From Mantis religiosa (lineage: Eukaryota; Arthropoda; Insecta; Mantodea; Mantidae): DNA of 64,000 bases. The position numbers and the translations under genes were made by a program. A model generated the notes under the pieces. The model was not told where the DNA came from. It saw only the letters and a list, made by a program, of their open reading frames with translations, and ran no database searches. Each line of letters opens with the position of its first letter. The first letter of the stretch is position 1. This document shows positions 11,160 through 24,545 of the stretch, piece after piece. The stretch covers positions 108,004,554 to 108,068,553 of the forward strand of contig CM060954.1 in NCBI GenBank assembly GCA_030765055.1, read 5' to 3'.

Positions 11160-11850
11160 TGTACAAATTTTACTAAAAAGCTGAAGTACTTTATTTCAAT
11201 CGAAACAGACAGTTTTAGAAATTATTTTAATGTTTATTTCTTTGCACTATAGTGGGAATAGGGGAATACAGTACGCTTAAGCTATAATAAAATTCTTTAA
11301 GAGCTGGTTGTTATGTAATTTCTTTGAACTTCCACTCTCTTTAAATGTTATAAAAATGGATAGCAACTTCTATTTAAGAAAAGTGTTTGACAATTCAAAC
11401 CAATAAAAGGAATATCTTCAAAATAGTTATCTCCGCGCAAATGATTACTTGACATAAATTGTGAACTATGAGACCACATTCTTTTGTATAGTAAGATGTT
11501 GTCCCCCTTTTTCAGTTTAGGGCTATGCAAAAGTCACCCATAGAGAAGAATACCTCAGAAACTATTCTGAAAAAATTTAAGATGTAAATAAATTTCATTT
11601 CTCATGAAAATATATTAAATATCTAATATGTTGACAAAAATATTTCCATTTAAAGGGTAATCTGGGATGGAGGGATTTTAACATTTTCCTGTCGCATCTT
11701 TGGAAGATGCTGAGGTTAAATTTTTAGTTTGTTAGTTACTGAACTATTCGTTTTTGAGCTATATTGTTCACGGACACAGAAAATAAAAATTAACTTTTGG
11801 ATTTAGGGATATCAAAACGTTTCCATGAAATCTTGTTGTCCAATTTTCGC
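11160..11850 (+). repeat. Old AT-rich dispersed repeat, copy 1
   Basis: It shares a collinear series of short blocks with 25430-25850, 40855-41350 and part of 36090-36250. Examples are GGCTATGCAAAAGTCA, TTTCATTTCTCATGAAAATAT, GGGTAATCTGGGATGGAGGG, CGCATCTTTGGAAGATGCT and a block around 'agggatatcaaaacg'. Divergence is high. No coding frame was seen. Confidence 0.55.
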
Positions 11851-13019
11851 TACACTTTCGCTACAGTGTTTATGGAATATAAACTACAAATTAATTCCAA
11901 GCATGAACACGTCGGACATGCTTTTAGGTACATCTTTTCTCTCCAAGAGGTAAAGGATTAATAGAAGGACGATGGAAGGAGTAATAGAGGCGTAATAGGA
12001 TTTAAAGTCTATCCTTGAGGAAGAGAAAGGATAGGTAATTGAAATTGAGTTTTTATTTATTAAAGGCTCTTTATCTGATTTGGTTCTAAGCCCCTGTTCT
12101 ATACTGGCCGTTTAATTTTGCTCAGAGGCCTCCGGAAATTGTTAACTTTCACGCTTGAAACAAGAGTAGTTGCTTTGTTTTTATTTTGGGTGCTGAGTAA
12201 TTGAGGGCTTTGCAGTTTTCATTAGATATTTAAAACGTATTTCCTATTGGCTCCTGCCATGCTGTGGTATAACGTCAAAATTAAAAAGGAAAGAAACAAA
12301 ACATTCTTTACTTTTTTTTTTATTCCACGCACAACTATCCATATCCGTTTACACTGCTACATTGATTTGCCCCCATAAACAGTTACTGCAGTGCTCGCTA
12401 GATGACACTGGCATTCTCTTAACCCCAAGCTTTACTGCAAGTGTCCCCATCTGATGAGCTTGAGAATTAACTGCAGCACTCAGACAGCCTAGTAGGTGCT
12501 GCACTCTCATCTCGCTCTAGAACTAATGAGCCAAGCGCAGTATTTTAAATTTTGTTCATGAGAGAACATGACTCGAAATTACACATTTTATGAAAAGGAA
12601 AATGTCGATCTTTTTCACTGTTAAGAAAAGCTCCTGAGAGTGGCAGGTATTACTTTCTGTATCTACTTTAGATATAGTGAGTAGAGGAGTTATTGCATTC
12701 CACCCAAAATTCAGTACCGAGATTTCAAGGCAACCAAGGCAAATACTACCAAAAATACATGTTTTAAAACTGAATTTAAGAAACACATTTTTACAAAACA
12801 AAAGGTATGTGCGTTTGCGGGTGTGTGTAACAAGATAACTTAAAAAGAAAAAATTGGTTAAAACCGAGTTTAGTAATTAAGTTGAGCACCTTTTAAGGAT
12901 GTGACACGAAGATATAAAGGAGATATATTACATTATTTAATATAAGTTAATTTATATTATGCCAAGTTATAGTCTTCTGTACGCTTTAAAAGAATATTGT
13001 TTTTGGCTATAAAATAGAT
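11851..13019. other. AT-rich sequence without recognised genes
   Basis: No family-level similarity. A moderately GC-rich island at about 12360-12530 contains no recognised domain. Confidence 0.4.
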
Positions 13020-13850
13020 GGAGTTAATTTAACAAGTTTAGAAACAACAACTGATTTGAGAGTTATTTTTAATAAGGATCTATCTTTCAATAAACGCATT
13101 AAAAAGTAATTAGTGTAGCATATACAAATCTGGGATTCATTATTCGTAAATCATACAACTTCAACGATTTTAGACTTTTTGTTACATTATATAAATATTT
13201 GTCAGATCCAGACTCGAATAATATGGAGTCCTTATACCGCCCAATTTATTAAACTTATCGAAGCTATACAATACATTTTCTAAGGTATTATTTTTCAAAA
13301 CTTTTCATTATTTCCTAAGTTCATATTATATGGTTCATTGCTTCATTTATTCGACTTTAGAAGTCTATCACAAAGGAGAAATTATCAGTTATTGATTTTA
13401 CTTTACGAATTACTTCATAATATGATTGATGACCCTAATCTAAGACAGTTAATACGCTTTTACGTTCCAAATGTTTTCCCCTAATAAATTTCGTAATATT
13501 TTTCTTCCTCAGAAGGTTAATACTGATTCCTATAAATATTCACTTATGCATAAAATACAGTCATTATACAATAAATTAAATCCCTTAAACATTGATATAT
13601 TTAATATGAAAATTAGTAACTTTGCTTTATCCTGTGATTATTTATTACCAATATTAGAATGACTGACTTACTGTACATGTCAACCAATGTTACCAGCTTT
13701 CTTGTGTTTGTTTTTGTTTTGTAACTATTGGTTCTGTAATTAATTTTGTGTTGTTTTTGATACATTTTGTTCATATTGTAACTTTATAGTGAACATTGTA
13801 ATTGGAGAAACCTGTAATGTTCACATTAAATAAATAAAATAAACAAAGGA
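13020..13850 (+). pseudogene. LINE reverse transcriptase C-terminus with A-rich tail
   Basis: With frame changes the plus strand encodes the end of a non-LTR RT. Near the beginning is a degenerate KYLG-like block (TTDLRVIFNKDLSFNKRIKK). The block WSPYTAQFIKLIEAIQY follows, and then LHLFDFRSLSQRRNYQLLILLYELLHN. The last part (13471-13662) runs from MFSPNKFRNIF to CDYLLPILE and a TGA. The 3' end carries AAATAAATAAAATAAAC (13829-13845), the kind of simple-repeat tail seen on LINEs. There are several internal stops. The copy is 5'-truncated, and the clade is not resolved. Confidence 0.75.
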
Positions 13851-14242
13851 AACCTTCCACTATCTTTACGTGGAACATTAAAAAAATTGATTTTCTCACA
13901 AATGACTCTAATTTTACTTAAAATACCATGTTTAAGTTATTTTCATGATAAATGAAATAAATGATATTTATATCTTGAGTTTTCTAGGTCCTTTACATAC
14001 TGGCCGATTTTTCTATAACTGCTAAGAGAAAGAAAATATCGCATTATATGCATATCTCGTTAAAACACATGATTTATGACATTATGGTAATATTTCTGGT
14101 TATTTGAATGTTAAAACATTTACAGTATTTAAATAGGAATAAATAAATAAATTAATTTTAATGTCTTGGCCATGCAAGGATGACAGAATTTCAAAATAAT
14201 CGCATAGCTACCAGCTAAAGATCTGATTACGTTCCCAATACG
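13851..14242. other. AT-rich sequence without recognised genes
   Basis: Nothing was recognised. Confidence 0.4.
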
Positions 14243-14502
14243 TAATACAATCATTTCTGCAAATGTTTATCTTTGCTAAAATGAATTAGATATAAGAATA
14301 ATCATTTGTAGGTACACTTTGTACAAGAGTTGAGAAAATCAGACGAGTAGAACACATTTTTATCGTTATCATTAATACAATCATTTCTGCAAATGTTTAT
14401 CTTTGCTAAAATGAATTAGATATAAGAATAATAATTTGTAGGTACACTTTGTACAAGAGTTGAGAAAATCAGACGAGTAGAACACATTTTTATCGTTATC
14501 AT
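14243..14502. repeat. 130-bp tandem duplication, two copies
   Basis: 14243-14372 and 14373-14502 are direct, abutting copies that I see differing at one base (AATCATTTG against AATAATTTG). There is no third copy. Near-identity implies a recent duplication. Confidence 0.95.
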
Positions 14503-17143
14503 TACAGGTTAAATACATTTTATTCCGTTCCAACACAGGTAACTTGTTTTATCTCTAAAGTACTTCAATAAATGTTTTCAAAACCGATTAAATTAAGCAT
14601 GATGTTTTGATACTGCATGGTTTTAATACACGCACTGATATTGTTTACATAGGATTCTTCTTCTCCATAATTCTATTTATCAAATTCATCCTTGTGAACT
14701 CTCAGTGGGATCCTTTGTGCAAAACATTCAGCAGTTCTTGGTATTTCAAAGAAGCAAAGCAGCTTGTGCTGTTGAGGGAAAATTTAAACTCGAATTTAAT
14801 TATATATCTGAAGAGAAGAAAGAAGACTTACAGGTTGTTTGTATTTCCCTCTGAAGTACATTGTCATAATGACAAATACACCGCACCGAAGATTGATGAT
14901 GGATGTGACCTTAAGTGGAGACGTGCAACCTAATATTCTGACAAAGGGCGAAAGCTTTTCAGTAAAAGTGAATGACGTTTATTAGAAAGAAGAGCGTTTT
15001 CAACAGAATTTTAAAAACTAAATTTGTGGCTCAGATCCATGCAATGAATCCCTTACACAATGACATAGAGGGTGAAAGAGAGGTAAACAAAAGGTGGGAA
15101 CAAATGGTAGTTTAATATTTTCTTTCTTCTGCGCTTCTTACCACGATTTTAATTTTTATTAGGCATCTATATTAAGGGGATCAAGGTTGCATTTACTATA
15201 TATCTCAACTGAGCAAGATGGCTCAGTGGTAACGTTTCAGACGTGCATTTGGAAGCTTTGATTTTGACTCCCTTCTAAGCATTTTTTCTTTCTTTTCCCT
15301 CTTCGTGTGTTTTAAGCAGCTACAATGGTGAAACAAATCTTCAAATCTGGAACTGAGAATCCTGCGTGAGGCATTTACATCGGTTGTATAATTTACAGCT
15401 TAATCCAGTTAATCCAGTATGTCTTGTTTTATTTTATAGTTGAAGAAGATCACAACTGCCTGCATATGTGGTACTTTTATTTGTAGTATTGCGACTTTGT
15501 GGGTTAGTAGAATTAAAAGTCCAATTTGCCGAAATTCTAAATGTTATTTATTTCCGTCGAAATACACTGTTGAATTCTCACGTAACAACATTACATCGCA
15601 TATACGTCTTCCAAGGTCGATGACAATAACAAACAGTGTCAGCAGATTACATCATTAGCTCTCGTTACAATAACACTTCCAGCTGTCTCTCGTTTCACAG
15701 CACTGTTTCACAGCTTTACTCACTCTGTTTACAACTCCTGGCCAGTCGTCGCCTCTTTAAATACCTGCATCGATAATTCTAGATTGTTCTAAACTAAACC
15801 AGAACCCGAACAATCTCTATCAGGCCAGAAATTTCCATCTATCTCAGTTTGTTTGCCTCGGCAGACCCATATCTGCCTGTTATCTTTCTCCGCGGGCTCT
15901 TGGTTTTCACACTGCCCGCCTATCAGTTTCTTTTGTGTAAACAAATCACGTGATCGTAGATACGGGTTCGCGACAGTATTTTGTTCTTTTTGTTGGAGAT
16001 CATATCGGTATATCTAATATGTGCGTGTACAAGTTCTTAAGCAATACTTTGTAGCACCACTTAGCAGTTTTCAGAAATATTTAGTTCTTGTACTTCAAAT
16101 AATTAATTTAAGCAATGGCTAGCATGCTGAATCTAACATTAGGTTGCTTTTATTACCATTTAAGGAATTGTATAGTTAAATTTGACGCTGTTATTATAAA
16201 GTAATTGCAATAAAATTGTAATTCTTTCCAAATATAACAAAAACATAACATTTAAAGGAACGAGCTAAACTTGTTAAAATTATACATCTATTTGTGCATT
16301 ATACATTTAAAATAGTAATATATCGTTCATTTAAAATGTCATTTACATAATTAACATAGCTCTAAACAGTGAGATACTTAAGTATGTAATACAGTTATGG
16401 TATCATTCGACACTAAAGTTGAGAGAGTGAGTTCAATAACGATTTTCAATAAAGAATGATTCTCACAATGAAAATGTATTAGAACATTAATAATGAAAGG
16501 GGTAACTTAGGAAGAAGTATCTGTGTGTGTTATTATTTTAAATACAATTATTTATAAATGCGAGGACCTTTTACGATCGCTGGCAACAAGATGATACCGG
16601 AAAAAACCTGATACACATTTTTTAGTATCTTAATTCTTCTACATTAAGAATTTTGTTACGCATAGCTAAATTGTAAAGCTTAGGCTATAGGGTTCACAAT
16701 CTACCCCATAACTAGGGCTAGTTATAGGGATAAGCCAGGAAGATGGTAGACAAAAGGTAGGAGAGACGACACTAAGTGCATACCAAATCCATTTACTACA
16801 TTCTGTATGTTGTGTTGAAGTACATGCACTCCTGAAGCCTTTAATAGACTTGGGGTGAAAATAATGATCGCAATTACATTACAGTATTGAAGTCTCATAG
16901 CGGCTTATCTTGGCGATGAATGATCGTGTATGATTTTGGATCTTGCTGACTCCCCGTCTTTCGACTCTCTAAACTGACTTAACTCTGACTGCCCCTTGCT
17001 GCTGGTTTAAGGAGCACTTAAATATGGATTCCGCCAAAATGGCGACGATAAATGACGCCAAAATGACGCTAAATAAGCTATGCAGAGATTCCCCAAGCAA
17101 AGCTGTACATGATCATATTCCTAACTGCAATTCGGCGTCTACG
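14503..17143. other. No recognised gene; one weak tRNA-like stretch
   Basis: AT-rich sequence with a 108-codon frame at 14607-14933, beginning with a hydrophobic stretch, that matches nothing I know. At 15208-15282 there is a tRNA-like A box (GATGGCTCAGTGGTAAC) followed by a degenerate B box, possibly an old SINE head. Confidence 0.4.
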
Positions 17144-17376
17144 TTTTTTTTTTAAAAATATAATTTACGTCCTCGGACGTTGAATGAAATGGGTGAAATG
17201 GTGTTCAAATGAGTCAAGGGTCCATGGATCTCAGAGCTACCCGACATTCTTCTTTCAGGATAAGGGAAACCCCCGGAAAAAGCCTTATTCAGGTAACTCA
17301 TCCTGACCGAGTTTCGAACTCGGGACCTCTTGAACGCGAGATAGACACGCTACCATCTAAGGTACCCAGACGGGCA
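17144..17376 (-). repeat. SINE family II, copy 1
   Basis: Minus orientation, with a T-run at the left as the complement of the A-tail. The right end is a tRNA-like head with a B box (complement of GAGTTTCGAACTCGGG). The body has the family landmarks: complement of GGTAACTC, the GGGAAACCCCCGGAAA region, and TTTACGTCC. Other copies are at 37165-37711, 44589-44837 and 55491-55737. Confidence 0.85.
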
Positions 17377-18596
17377 AGGGGCATATACGTGACTCAGATT
17401 ACTTAAGTCAGCATCCGGACCCCGTGTACGTGCTCGACATGAGTAAACAGGAAACTGCTATCATAAGGTAAAGTCACGAGATATCTGACAAAGTGCTGTT
17501 CTCATAAATCAGCAGAATTAAGGACTTTAGAACAAGTGAACTCACAGGGAGTGAGCATTAAATAATAAGATTCCAAAATTTGATATGTTTTCTCAAGTAT
17601 GCAATTCATTAAGTAGCAATTTGCACAAAGTTATTAGTAAATTGTCTAATATTACGAATAAAATACAAAATCCTGAAAGTTTATCAGTTGCATTTATTTT
17701 TACAGTACTTATCTAACTTCTTACCTTTCAAAGACACAAACCTGGGAGAAGATCTTATTTTTCCACGACTATCACCTAACACGATTCTAATCAGGATTAA
17801 AGTAAGTTAAATTAATAATGCTAAATTTTCAAGTAACCCGGCTAGTACCAGATAAAAGCAAGGTTTACCATGTAAGTAATTTATGTAGAATATAAGTTTC
17901 CACACATTTCTTAATGTCGTATATCGCGTTAAATGTTATGTTTTGAATAATCATGGAGGGGTAATGTTGACCGAAATGCCCGCAAATAAGAGATGCAAGA
18001 GAGAGGAGTATACATTTTATACAGCAGCTGAAATTAGTGTTGCTTTGAAATGTGTTTCATAAAGGAAGGAAAAGGGTCTGTGTAACGACTTATATATTTC
18101 CTGAAGTGGCACTCCACACCCCTCTCTCCTTTAGACGTTCCTTCCGACAGTGCTCACACATTACCACAAACGAAAACCCATTTACGTTACTATGATTAAA
18201 GGCCTGCTCCGAGGCTCTCTATAATTTTCCCATTTGAAACTGTTATATTACCTCACATTTCTTCGCCCACTTGGTGAGGTAAGAGTTCATAGCCAGCAGA
18301 TGGACTCTGTCTGATAAGATATTTAATTAGATTCCTCTGTTTTATCCATTTAATTTCCACTTTCTTTAACTTTTGAGTTGTTTTATCTCATATGCTCATA
18401 ATAGACAGACTTTCATGCACCTTGCAGCATTTTGAACAACTTCTATGCTTAGATTTACATTAATTAAACTTAATGATTTGGTAGGCAAATTCTCGATAAT
18501 TTAATTATAGTTTAATTGCATCACCTGTATAAATTATAAGAAAAGAAATTCTATTATAGGCACATAAATATGTTGAAATTATACCTTAATCTGTAG
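17377..18596. other. AT-rich sequence without recognised genes
   Basis: Nothing was recognised. Confidence 0.4.
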
Positions 18597-19092
18597 GATT
18601 GGATTTCGTACGGAGTTCAAGGTTTGATCTGTTGTAAATATGGACCAAGTGGGGCATATCCGGGAGAAAGAATGAGGCGAGAGGAGACAGAGGGGAGTTA
18701 CGACATTGCAGAGGGTAAGACCCCTACAATTGACCAGTTGGAAACTCCTCGGCAGGTCCGTATTAACCGGCCTCCCACATACTGTGGTACTGAAACAGCC
18801 CACCAGGCGGCGCGGAGACGGTCCTACCGAAGAAGTATCATATCATCCTGCCATGCAGCGCGGAGACTCCCGGACACTTCTACCCTGAAAGACACCCTTA
18901 GATGAGAGACGAAGTGAGATGATAATGCAGATAAAATGGAGGGACAGGAAATTCGGGGGATGCAATTAACCTACTCAGCATTCGCCTAGCAGCCTGGGAA
19001 AACATGGGATCACGTAGGCCGGCAACGGGAAACGAACTCGACTCTATCGAATATGGGCCACAGACGAAACCGCTTGAGCCATTCCACTCGGT
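18597..19092 (-). repeat. SINE family I, copy A (near full length)
   Basis: The head is at the right. The complement of 19060-19092 gives a tRNA-like A box (GAATGGCTCAAGCGGTTTCG). The 3' end at the left is GGATTGGATTTCGTACGGAG. At about 500 bp it is long for a SINE. Related copies are at 21911-22123, 26043-26456, 27011-27236 and 30738-31242. Confidence 0.85.
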
Positions 19093-19559
19093 TACTTAAT
19101 CTGTATCTATATAAAAATAATATTACTTACGTAAAATGGTCGGTAGAATCCTGTGTACAATTAACTTTTAGGAGTTACTATTTCGATGAGGTTTCTTGTT
19201 GTTTTGAATTTTCCAATAGATTGTTCTCAAATGGGATTTATTATTTTTCTTCTTCTTCTCCTGTTTATGTTAAGAGAATGGAATGTCAAAACCATTAAAT
19301 GGCAACGAGCTCTTAAAAGATTCGACTATCATTATTAAGCCTATTTTACTGTCATATTCCAAATGTACGATGTTAGTAACCTGTATAATAAAACCATTTC
19401 TATAATGATCCATCTCGAGCAGTGTTTGTGGTTAAACTTAACGCTTTAAGGTCCAATAGTTTATATTTTCTCTACTACTTACGGTTCTATATTCTACCCA
19501 GAAATTCTATGTCAGTGTTTCACCAGTAATATAAACCCTGCGGATGACTTAATGGTAAG
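19093..19559. other. AT-rich sequence without recognised genes
   Basis: Nothing was recognised. Confidence 0.4.
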
Positions 19560-20640
19560 AACATAACGATAGTAGGATTGCAGAAGGCAATAAATGAAAT
19601 CCAGAAATTTTGTGAACAGTGGGGAGTTAAACTAAAAAAAGATGAAAAGTGGGTATTAAATGGCAAAAGAGTAGAAGTAGTCAATGAATTTGAATACTTA
19701 GGAGTAAGGTTGAATAACAATGGAAAGTGGGGAGCACACAGGAGAAAAACTGAAGCAAAATGAAGGGCGGCAATGAATGGGATAAGAATATGCAAATATA
19801 AACTAGAAATGACAACCAAATGGTTAGAAAGGATGTACGAAGCACTAGTCGAATCCAAAATGTTGTATGCAGTGGAGATCTGGGGGGGGGGGGGGGGGGA
19901 GGGGCACAGTGGTAAACAAAACGGTGGACCAAAATTAAAGAAGGTTTTGTAAAGAGCTACTAGGCTTACCAAGGTCAGCACCTAGGGAAGTAGCTTAAGT
20001 AGAATTAGAAAAGACAAGAAGAAATGGAATAATAATGGAAAGAATAATAAAATTTTGGTATAGGTGTTTGGTTAAAGAAGAAGGGGAAATTATGAAATTA
20101 TGCTTGAGACAGCAAAAAAGATTAGAGAACTCAAATAGTTGGTGGGCAGAGATAGGAGGAATTGGGAGATAGATGGAGATTAGAGGAAAGGAAGGAAATC
20201 ATTACAATTTTACAAGCAAATAAAAAGAAATTGGGGACGAAAAGCATAGGTAAATTACTGCAATAGGCAAGACAAAGAAGGGTTAGCATGGGTGAGAACA
20301 GGAATAATATTTCTAAGAGAGATAAGAGGTAGGGAAAAGGGAATTTGTGAATTGTGTGGGGGAAACGAAAGCATAGAACACTACGTAACAGAATGCGAGG
20401 TTACAATATGGAGATAAAAGGTTTGGGAAGAAAAATGGGAGAAAGTAGAGAAGAGGATAGTAGCTATAAAATTGTTAACGGGTAGGGAGGAAAAGAAAGT
20501 AAGAGGTATTGGCGAGTTCTTGCAGAAAGTAAAAGAAAAATGGGCCAGAAATGTAAAAAGTGTAAAAAAGGAAGAGGAGGTTGAAGAAAGGGACGAATTA
20601 AGTAATCAAGGAGGTATGGAGGTTAAGAGCTACCTGGCAG
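19560..20640 (+). pseudogene. LINE reverse transcriptase thumb and C-terminal zinc-knuckle region
   Basis: The plus strand encodes the post-palm part of a non-LTR RT. In order: LQKAINEIQKFCEQWGVKLK, VEVVNEFEYLGVRLNNNGKW, YKLEMTTKWLERMYEALVES and KMLYAVEIWG. Frames shift after a run of 18 G residues (19882-19899). About 450 bp later a CX2CX7HX4C-like motif, CELCGGNESIEHYVTECE (near 20350-20400), matches the C-terminal zinc knuckle of several LINE clades. Stops and shifts are frequent. A 5'-truncated, dead copy. Confidence 0.82.
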
Positions 20641-21499
20641 AGTAACAGACCAGGGTACCATGCAAGCCAAGGTAGCAACAAGGTAACGACAAATAAATGT
20701 AGCCAAAAGTTGTAAATTGTAAAGTTTTGGAATATGCACAGTAAATATATCATATCATAAACCCCCAAAGTATTTTTTGACAAATATCCGTATGAGTATC
20801 TATTATGTGTCTGTGAAGAGCAAAATCAAAATCGGGAAGTCAGCTAAGCATCAAACTATACCGGTGCCATTCTTAGTTTATAGGGAGATATAAACAAAGC
20901 TGGAAAATGTATCTATTTGCCGACGACTGTAATTGGAGGTATTATTCGCGCTATTTTATCCAACACATGGCGAACTTGTGCACTGTCAACGAGCTTCTTG
21001 ACAAAGTTTTGCTTTGCCGTTTCCGATGTTTTGATGTTTTACGTTATGATTAAATGCAAAGGTGTGTGTACTTGTATATTTTTCCTTTTATACGCTAAAA
21101 AGTGACTGAATGCTTACAATTATTCAAATTTTTAAGGTCTTCCCATAACCTTATCTCATTTATAGATTAAAAATTAAGTTTCGGGTCTTTGTTTGGAATA
21201 ACAGTCCTAAATAACTACGCGTAGCCACTTGTGCAATGATTTGAAATTTCTACTGGCATGCGACTGAAAAAAGATTATCTACCTAATTGGAATCTACAAT
21301 GGCCGAATTCCTTAAACGACTTCCATTTCCGAATTTTCCTTTGATAATTCCTTCGCCACAACAATATATCTTCACGCTCAACATTTTTTTTTTCTGTTTC
21401 TGTTCACAAATTCAAAACCTATGTCGCGAACAATGGTGTGGAAGCTCGTTTTTTAAAACTCGGCCTATTTGGATCATTGTTTACTGCTCGAGGTACTTT
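20641..21499. other. No recognised gene
   Basis: AT-rich, without a recognised family. Confidence 0.4.
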
Positions 21500-21830
21500 T
21501 GTAATTGTGGTTGCTCGTTTCTTTCAAAAAAGCGACGAATGACACTTTTAACAACTCACCATAATCACCATCCACAGCCGGCTTCTTTCTTTCTCGGTGT
21601 TTTCCTGGGGTGGCAAACAACCCCACACTGGTTTATTCTGCTGACAAAATAACGTCCTCCATTGCTAAAGTCGGGTATTTTTCATAGAGCTTTCTAAAGG
21701 CTTCCAATATAATTTTGTTTTTACCACTTTTTAACAGTTTCCCTCTGTGATATTTACATATTGCACGGAAGTAGCCATGTTTTAGAACTATTACTCTCTG
21801 TTCCTTCTGCTTTTGAACTGCACAAGCGCA
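21500..21830 (-). pseudogene. Possible Tc1/IS630-like transposase N-terminal fragment
   Basis: On the minus strand, the frame from the ATG complementary to about 21776-21778 and its neighbouring frames give a Lys-rich N-terminus, then KSGKNKIILEAFRKLYEKYP, then ATPGKHRERKKPAVDGD. This resembles the N-terminal DNA-binding and linker region of the arthropod IS630-like transposases also seen at 31380-31900. There are frameshifts and a stop. The identification rests on a weak pattern. Confidence 0.4.
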
Positions 21831-21910
21831 GCGTGCACTCTAATTAGTAAATTACACTGTGATTGGAGCTAATTAATTACTGTTTGGCTGTTGTATTTGT
21901 AATAATGTAA

Positions 21911-22123
21911 CCTGGTGGGCAGATTCCGGACCACGGCTTGTGCTGCCCTGTCGGGGGAGTATCCAACTGGCAAATAGTAGGGACCATCTGCACTGTCGTG
22001 ACTCATTGGGTCCACCGTCCTCTCGCCTCATCCCTCCTCCCGGGGATGTCTCACTTGGGGTATAGGTACAACAAATCATGACTGGTTGCAGTGCCGAATC
22101 TCCTCTATACTGTAATCCAATCC
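21911..22123 (+). repeat. SINE family I, copy B (5'-truncated)
   Basis: It matches the 3' half of the family, from GGTGGGC through the GGGATGTCTCACTTGGGG region to the tail CTGTAATCCAATCC. The tRNA head is missing. Confidence 0.85.
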
Positions 22124-22744
22124 ATTTAATTGTACTTAAGTAAAAATTACTAACCATTTTTGAGAACATAAAAATGATGGAGGTTAGCACGATGCAACGG
22201 TGGTTCTGGCTTGGGCCCCGAGAGTTGAAAAATATTTAAGGTTAAGAATAAATATGGACATTTTAGAATAAGCAAGAAAATTGTTAGAATTTAGTAGGTC
22301 ATGAGATGACGCTACATGTAAATGAAATAATGTGAATGTTTTATGATTGGTAGTTTTAAAAATGAAATTATGTAGTGTGTGACGTGGACCAGTAAAACTT
22401 GAGTTTTATTGGCAGTGATGGCAACGAAGGAAGGAAAAATCAATAATTTTGGTAAAACAGCTAGGAAAAAAAGCGTTTTCCGATTGCGTTACGTCGAAGA
22501 GAACATACGTGTTTCGGATTGTGGAATATGTCGAAGCGAACGGACCAAAATAGAAGTTAATCAGGAACTTTATTTTCTGAAAATTGAAGAAATCGCGTGT
22601 GTGTAATGACAACATAAATCTAAGAAAATAATTGTATTAGAATTGTAATAATTAGAATTGTATGAGAATATCTTTAATTATCCCAGAAGATGAACGTTCG
22701 TGAATTGTAGCGAGTAATAATAAGAAATACTTCTTTAAATTGTG
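22124..22744. other. No recognised gene
   Basis: A 65-codon frame at 22409-22606 contains CGICRSERTK, but no family was recognised. It may be chance. Confidence 0.3.
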
Positions 22745-22828
22745 TAGGAGAACAAGAAAATAGCGCCACAACCTGGTACATCATCATAGCATATTCAACA
22801 TCGCATGTGTACCATAAATCCCGCTACA
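22745..22828 (+). repeat. Short dispersed module, copy 1
   Basis: Shared with 55903-55985. The key block is CATCATCATAGCAT between a GCCACA and a CGCTACA. It may be an LTR edge or SINE body. Its identity is unknown. Confidence 0.6.
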
Positions 22829-23043
22829 AGAACTGTGTAAAAAGCTTCGTTTGTTACTTTTTAAATATCAAATTTGCAAATGCTTTTTTATATACACAGA
22901 CCTGAATTGCTCTAAAGCTGCTGCTATTTGTTCAGGGCCCAAGTTATTTCTTTCATTTGAAGTTTCGACATAACATTTTTGGGTGGAGTGCCTTGGGTTT
23001 TTTAATATAAGATGTATGATGATTTGTAATGGGCTGAGAGAGT

Positions 23044-23114
<71 letters not shown>

Positions 23115-24545
23115 GAGGTTTTGAAATGAGCTGCACTAAAGCAATGCTCAAAAACTTATTTAATGTTCTTTACAACATGTGTTGATGTATGGTTTTAATT
23201 TTGTTTTCATATAATTAAAGATATGTGTAATTAATATACGCGTTGATTACATAAAGATCCGGTGACAAAGCAAATAAAACACTCACGAGAATTTGGCGAT
23301 TTTCCCATCATTATGCACAGGGGTTCATAAAAGTAAGTTTGGAAAACAGAAACAGTTGGTGATGGAGACAGTGGCTTTTAACAGGAAAAATAAATTATGG
23401 TATCTGCATATTTCAAAATTAACCAAAGATACGTGAACACTGACTGTGTATTGTATTGTTGTGCACCATGCCTCAGCTGTATTTTGACATTCTGTGATAA
23501 TGTTGTTAGTGATTAAGATGCATTGACATTCCTGGCATTCAGTAAATGGCTGTGGACAGGACGCAGGAATGTGTAGGATTGCTATATGCAATTTACAGTC
23601 TAGTTAGGGCTATTTGCTGCCAACATTGTCGATTATACTGCTGCATTGGCTTTTTAATGTATCTCCATTGAGCTTTCTCTACAAGAGAGGAGAGCAATTA
23701 AAGTTAACTACTCGCTGCAGGAGTACAAGTGATACCGGAATTATTGAGTGATAAGATTAATGGTTTTATAAAAAAATTATAGACAGGCAGATCAATAATT
23801 ATAATAAATGATTTCCTTAAGTAAAAATCAAGGCATAATATAAAAAGCGAAAGTTACAATTTTGTTCGAGAGGCTCTTAGCTAAAGCAATTAAAGAATAC
23901 GTTACCGGTCAAAATTGCACGTAGACAAAGTTCTGAAAATTAAAGAGAGAACAGGATTCTTAGAGTGGAGCAGGTCACAGAGTTTTACAATCAAATTATT
24001 TAAGTGTTTTATTATATATTAAAATTGTAAAAGTTATTAAAATAGATGTTAATTTTTAAAGATTAAAATTCGGTAATATATATGATGTAGTTGGGACTAT
24101 GCTCATTCTTGTGCTCGTTCCATCGCATAGCTGGAACTACCCGAAAATAAGTCGAGAATACGTAGGAACATATGTGCACAGCATTGTACAGGAGGAACTG
24201 TTTACCCCTGACGGGTAGCGGTCTACACACGGCATACGTAAGGAGCGCCGGCTCAGAGCTCATGAGGGATGTCCTGTGATCACTTGCGGCACTTTTCAGA
24301 CCTCAGTTTTGGGCGTTGCAGTTCTACTCCGCAGCCGATTTTTGACACAATGGCCACACTTAGAGCAGAGATGATGCCATCAAACTCTCAAGCGAATATA
24401 GGTATGAGGTATTGTTCTATCGGCGGCCGTTCTAATTTGAAACATATCGCGATGGTGTTACCTCGTAGATGTTGAGTTGCTGGTACATTGGATTATTTTT
24501 TCTGTTTTTAATCATTAGAACACGCACACATTCACACTCATTCAT
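22829..24545. other. No recognised gene; contains a (GT)n microsatellite
   Basis: A (GT)n tract occupies about 23045-23110. The rest is AT-rich, with a slightly GC-richer part at 24100-24320 that shows no recognised domain. Confidence 0.45.

Noticed and set aside
12451..12480. CTGATGAG as a second hammerhead core
   Set aside because: No GAAA follows at the required distance with a pairing stem II.
14607..14933. A 108-codon frame with an N-terminal hydrophobic segment, considered as a receptor exon
   Set aside because: It lacks the TY...Q and RFxxIN signatures and convincing splice sites. The composition is typical of AT-rich chance frames.
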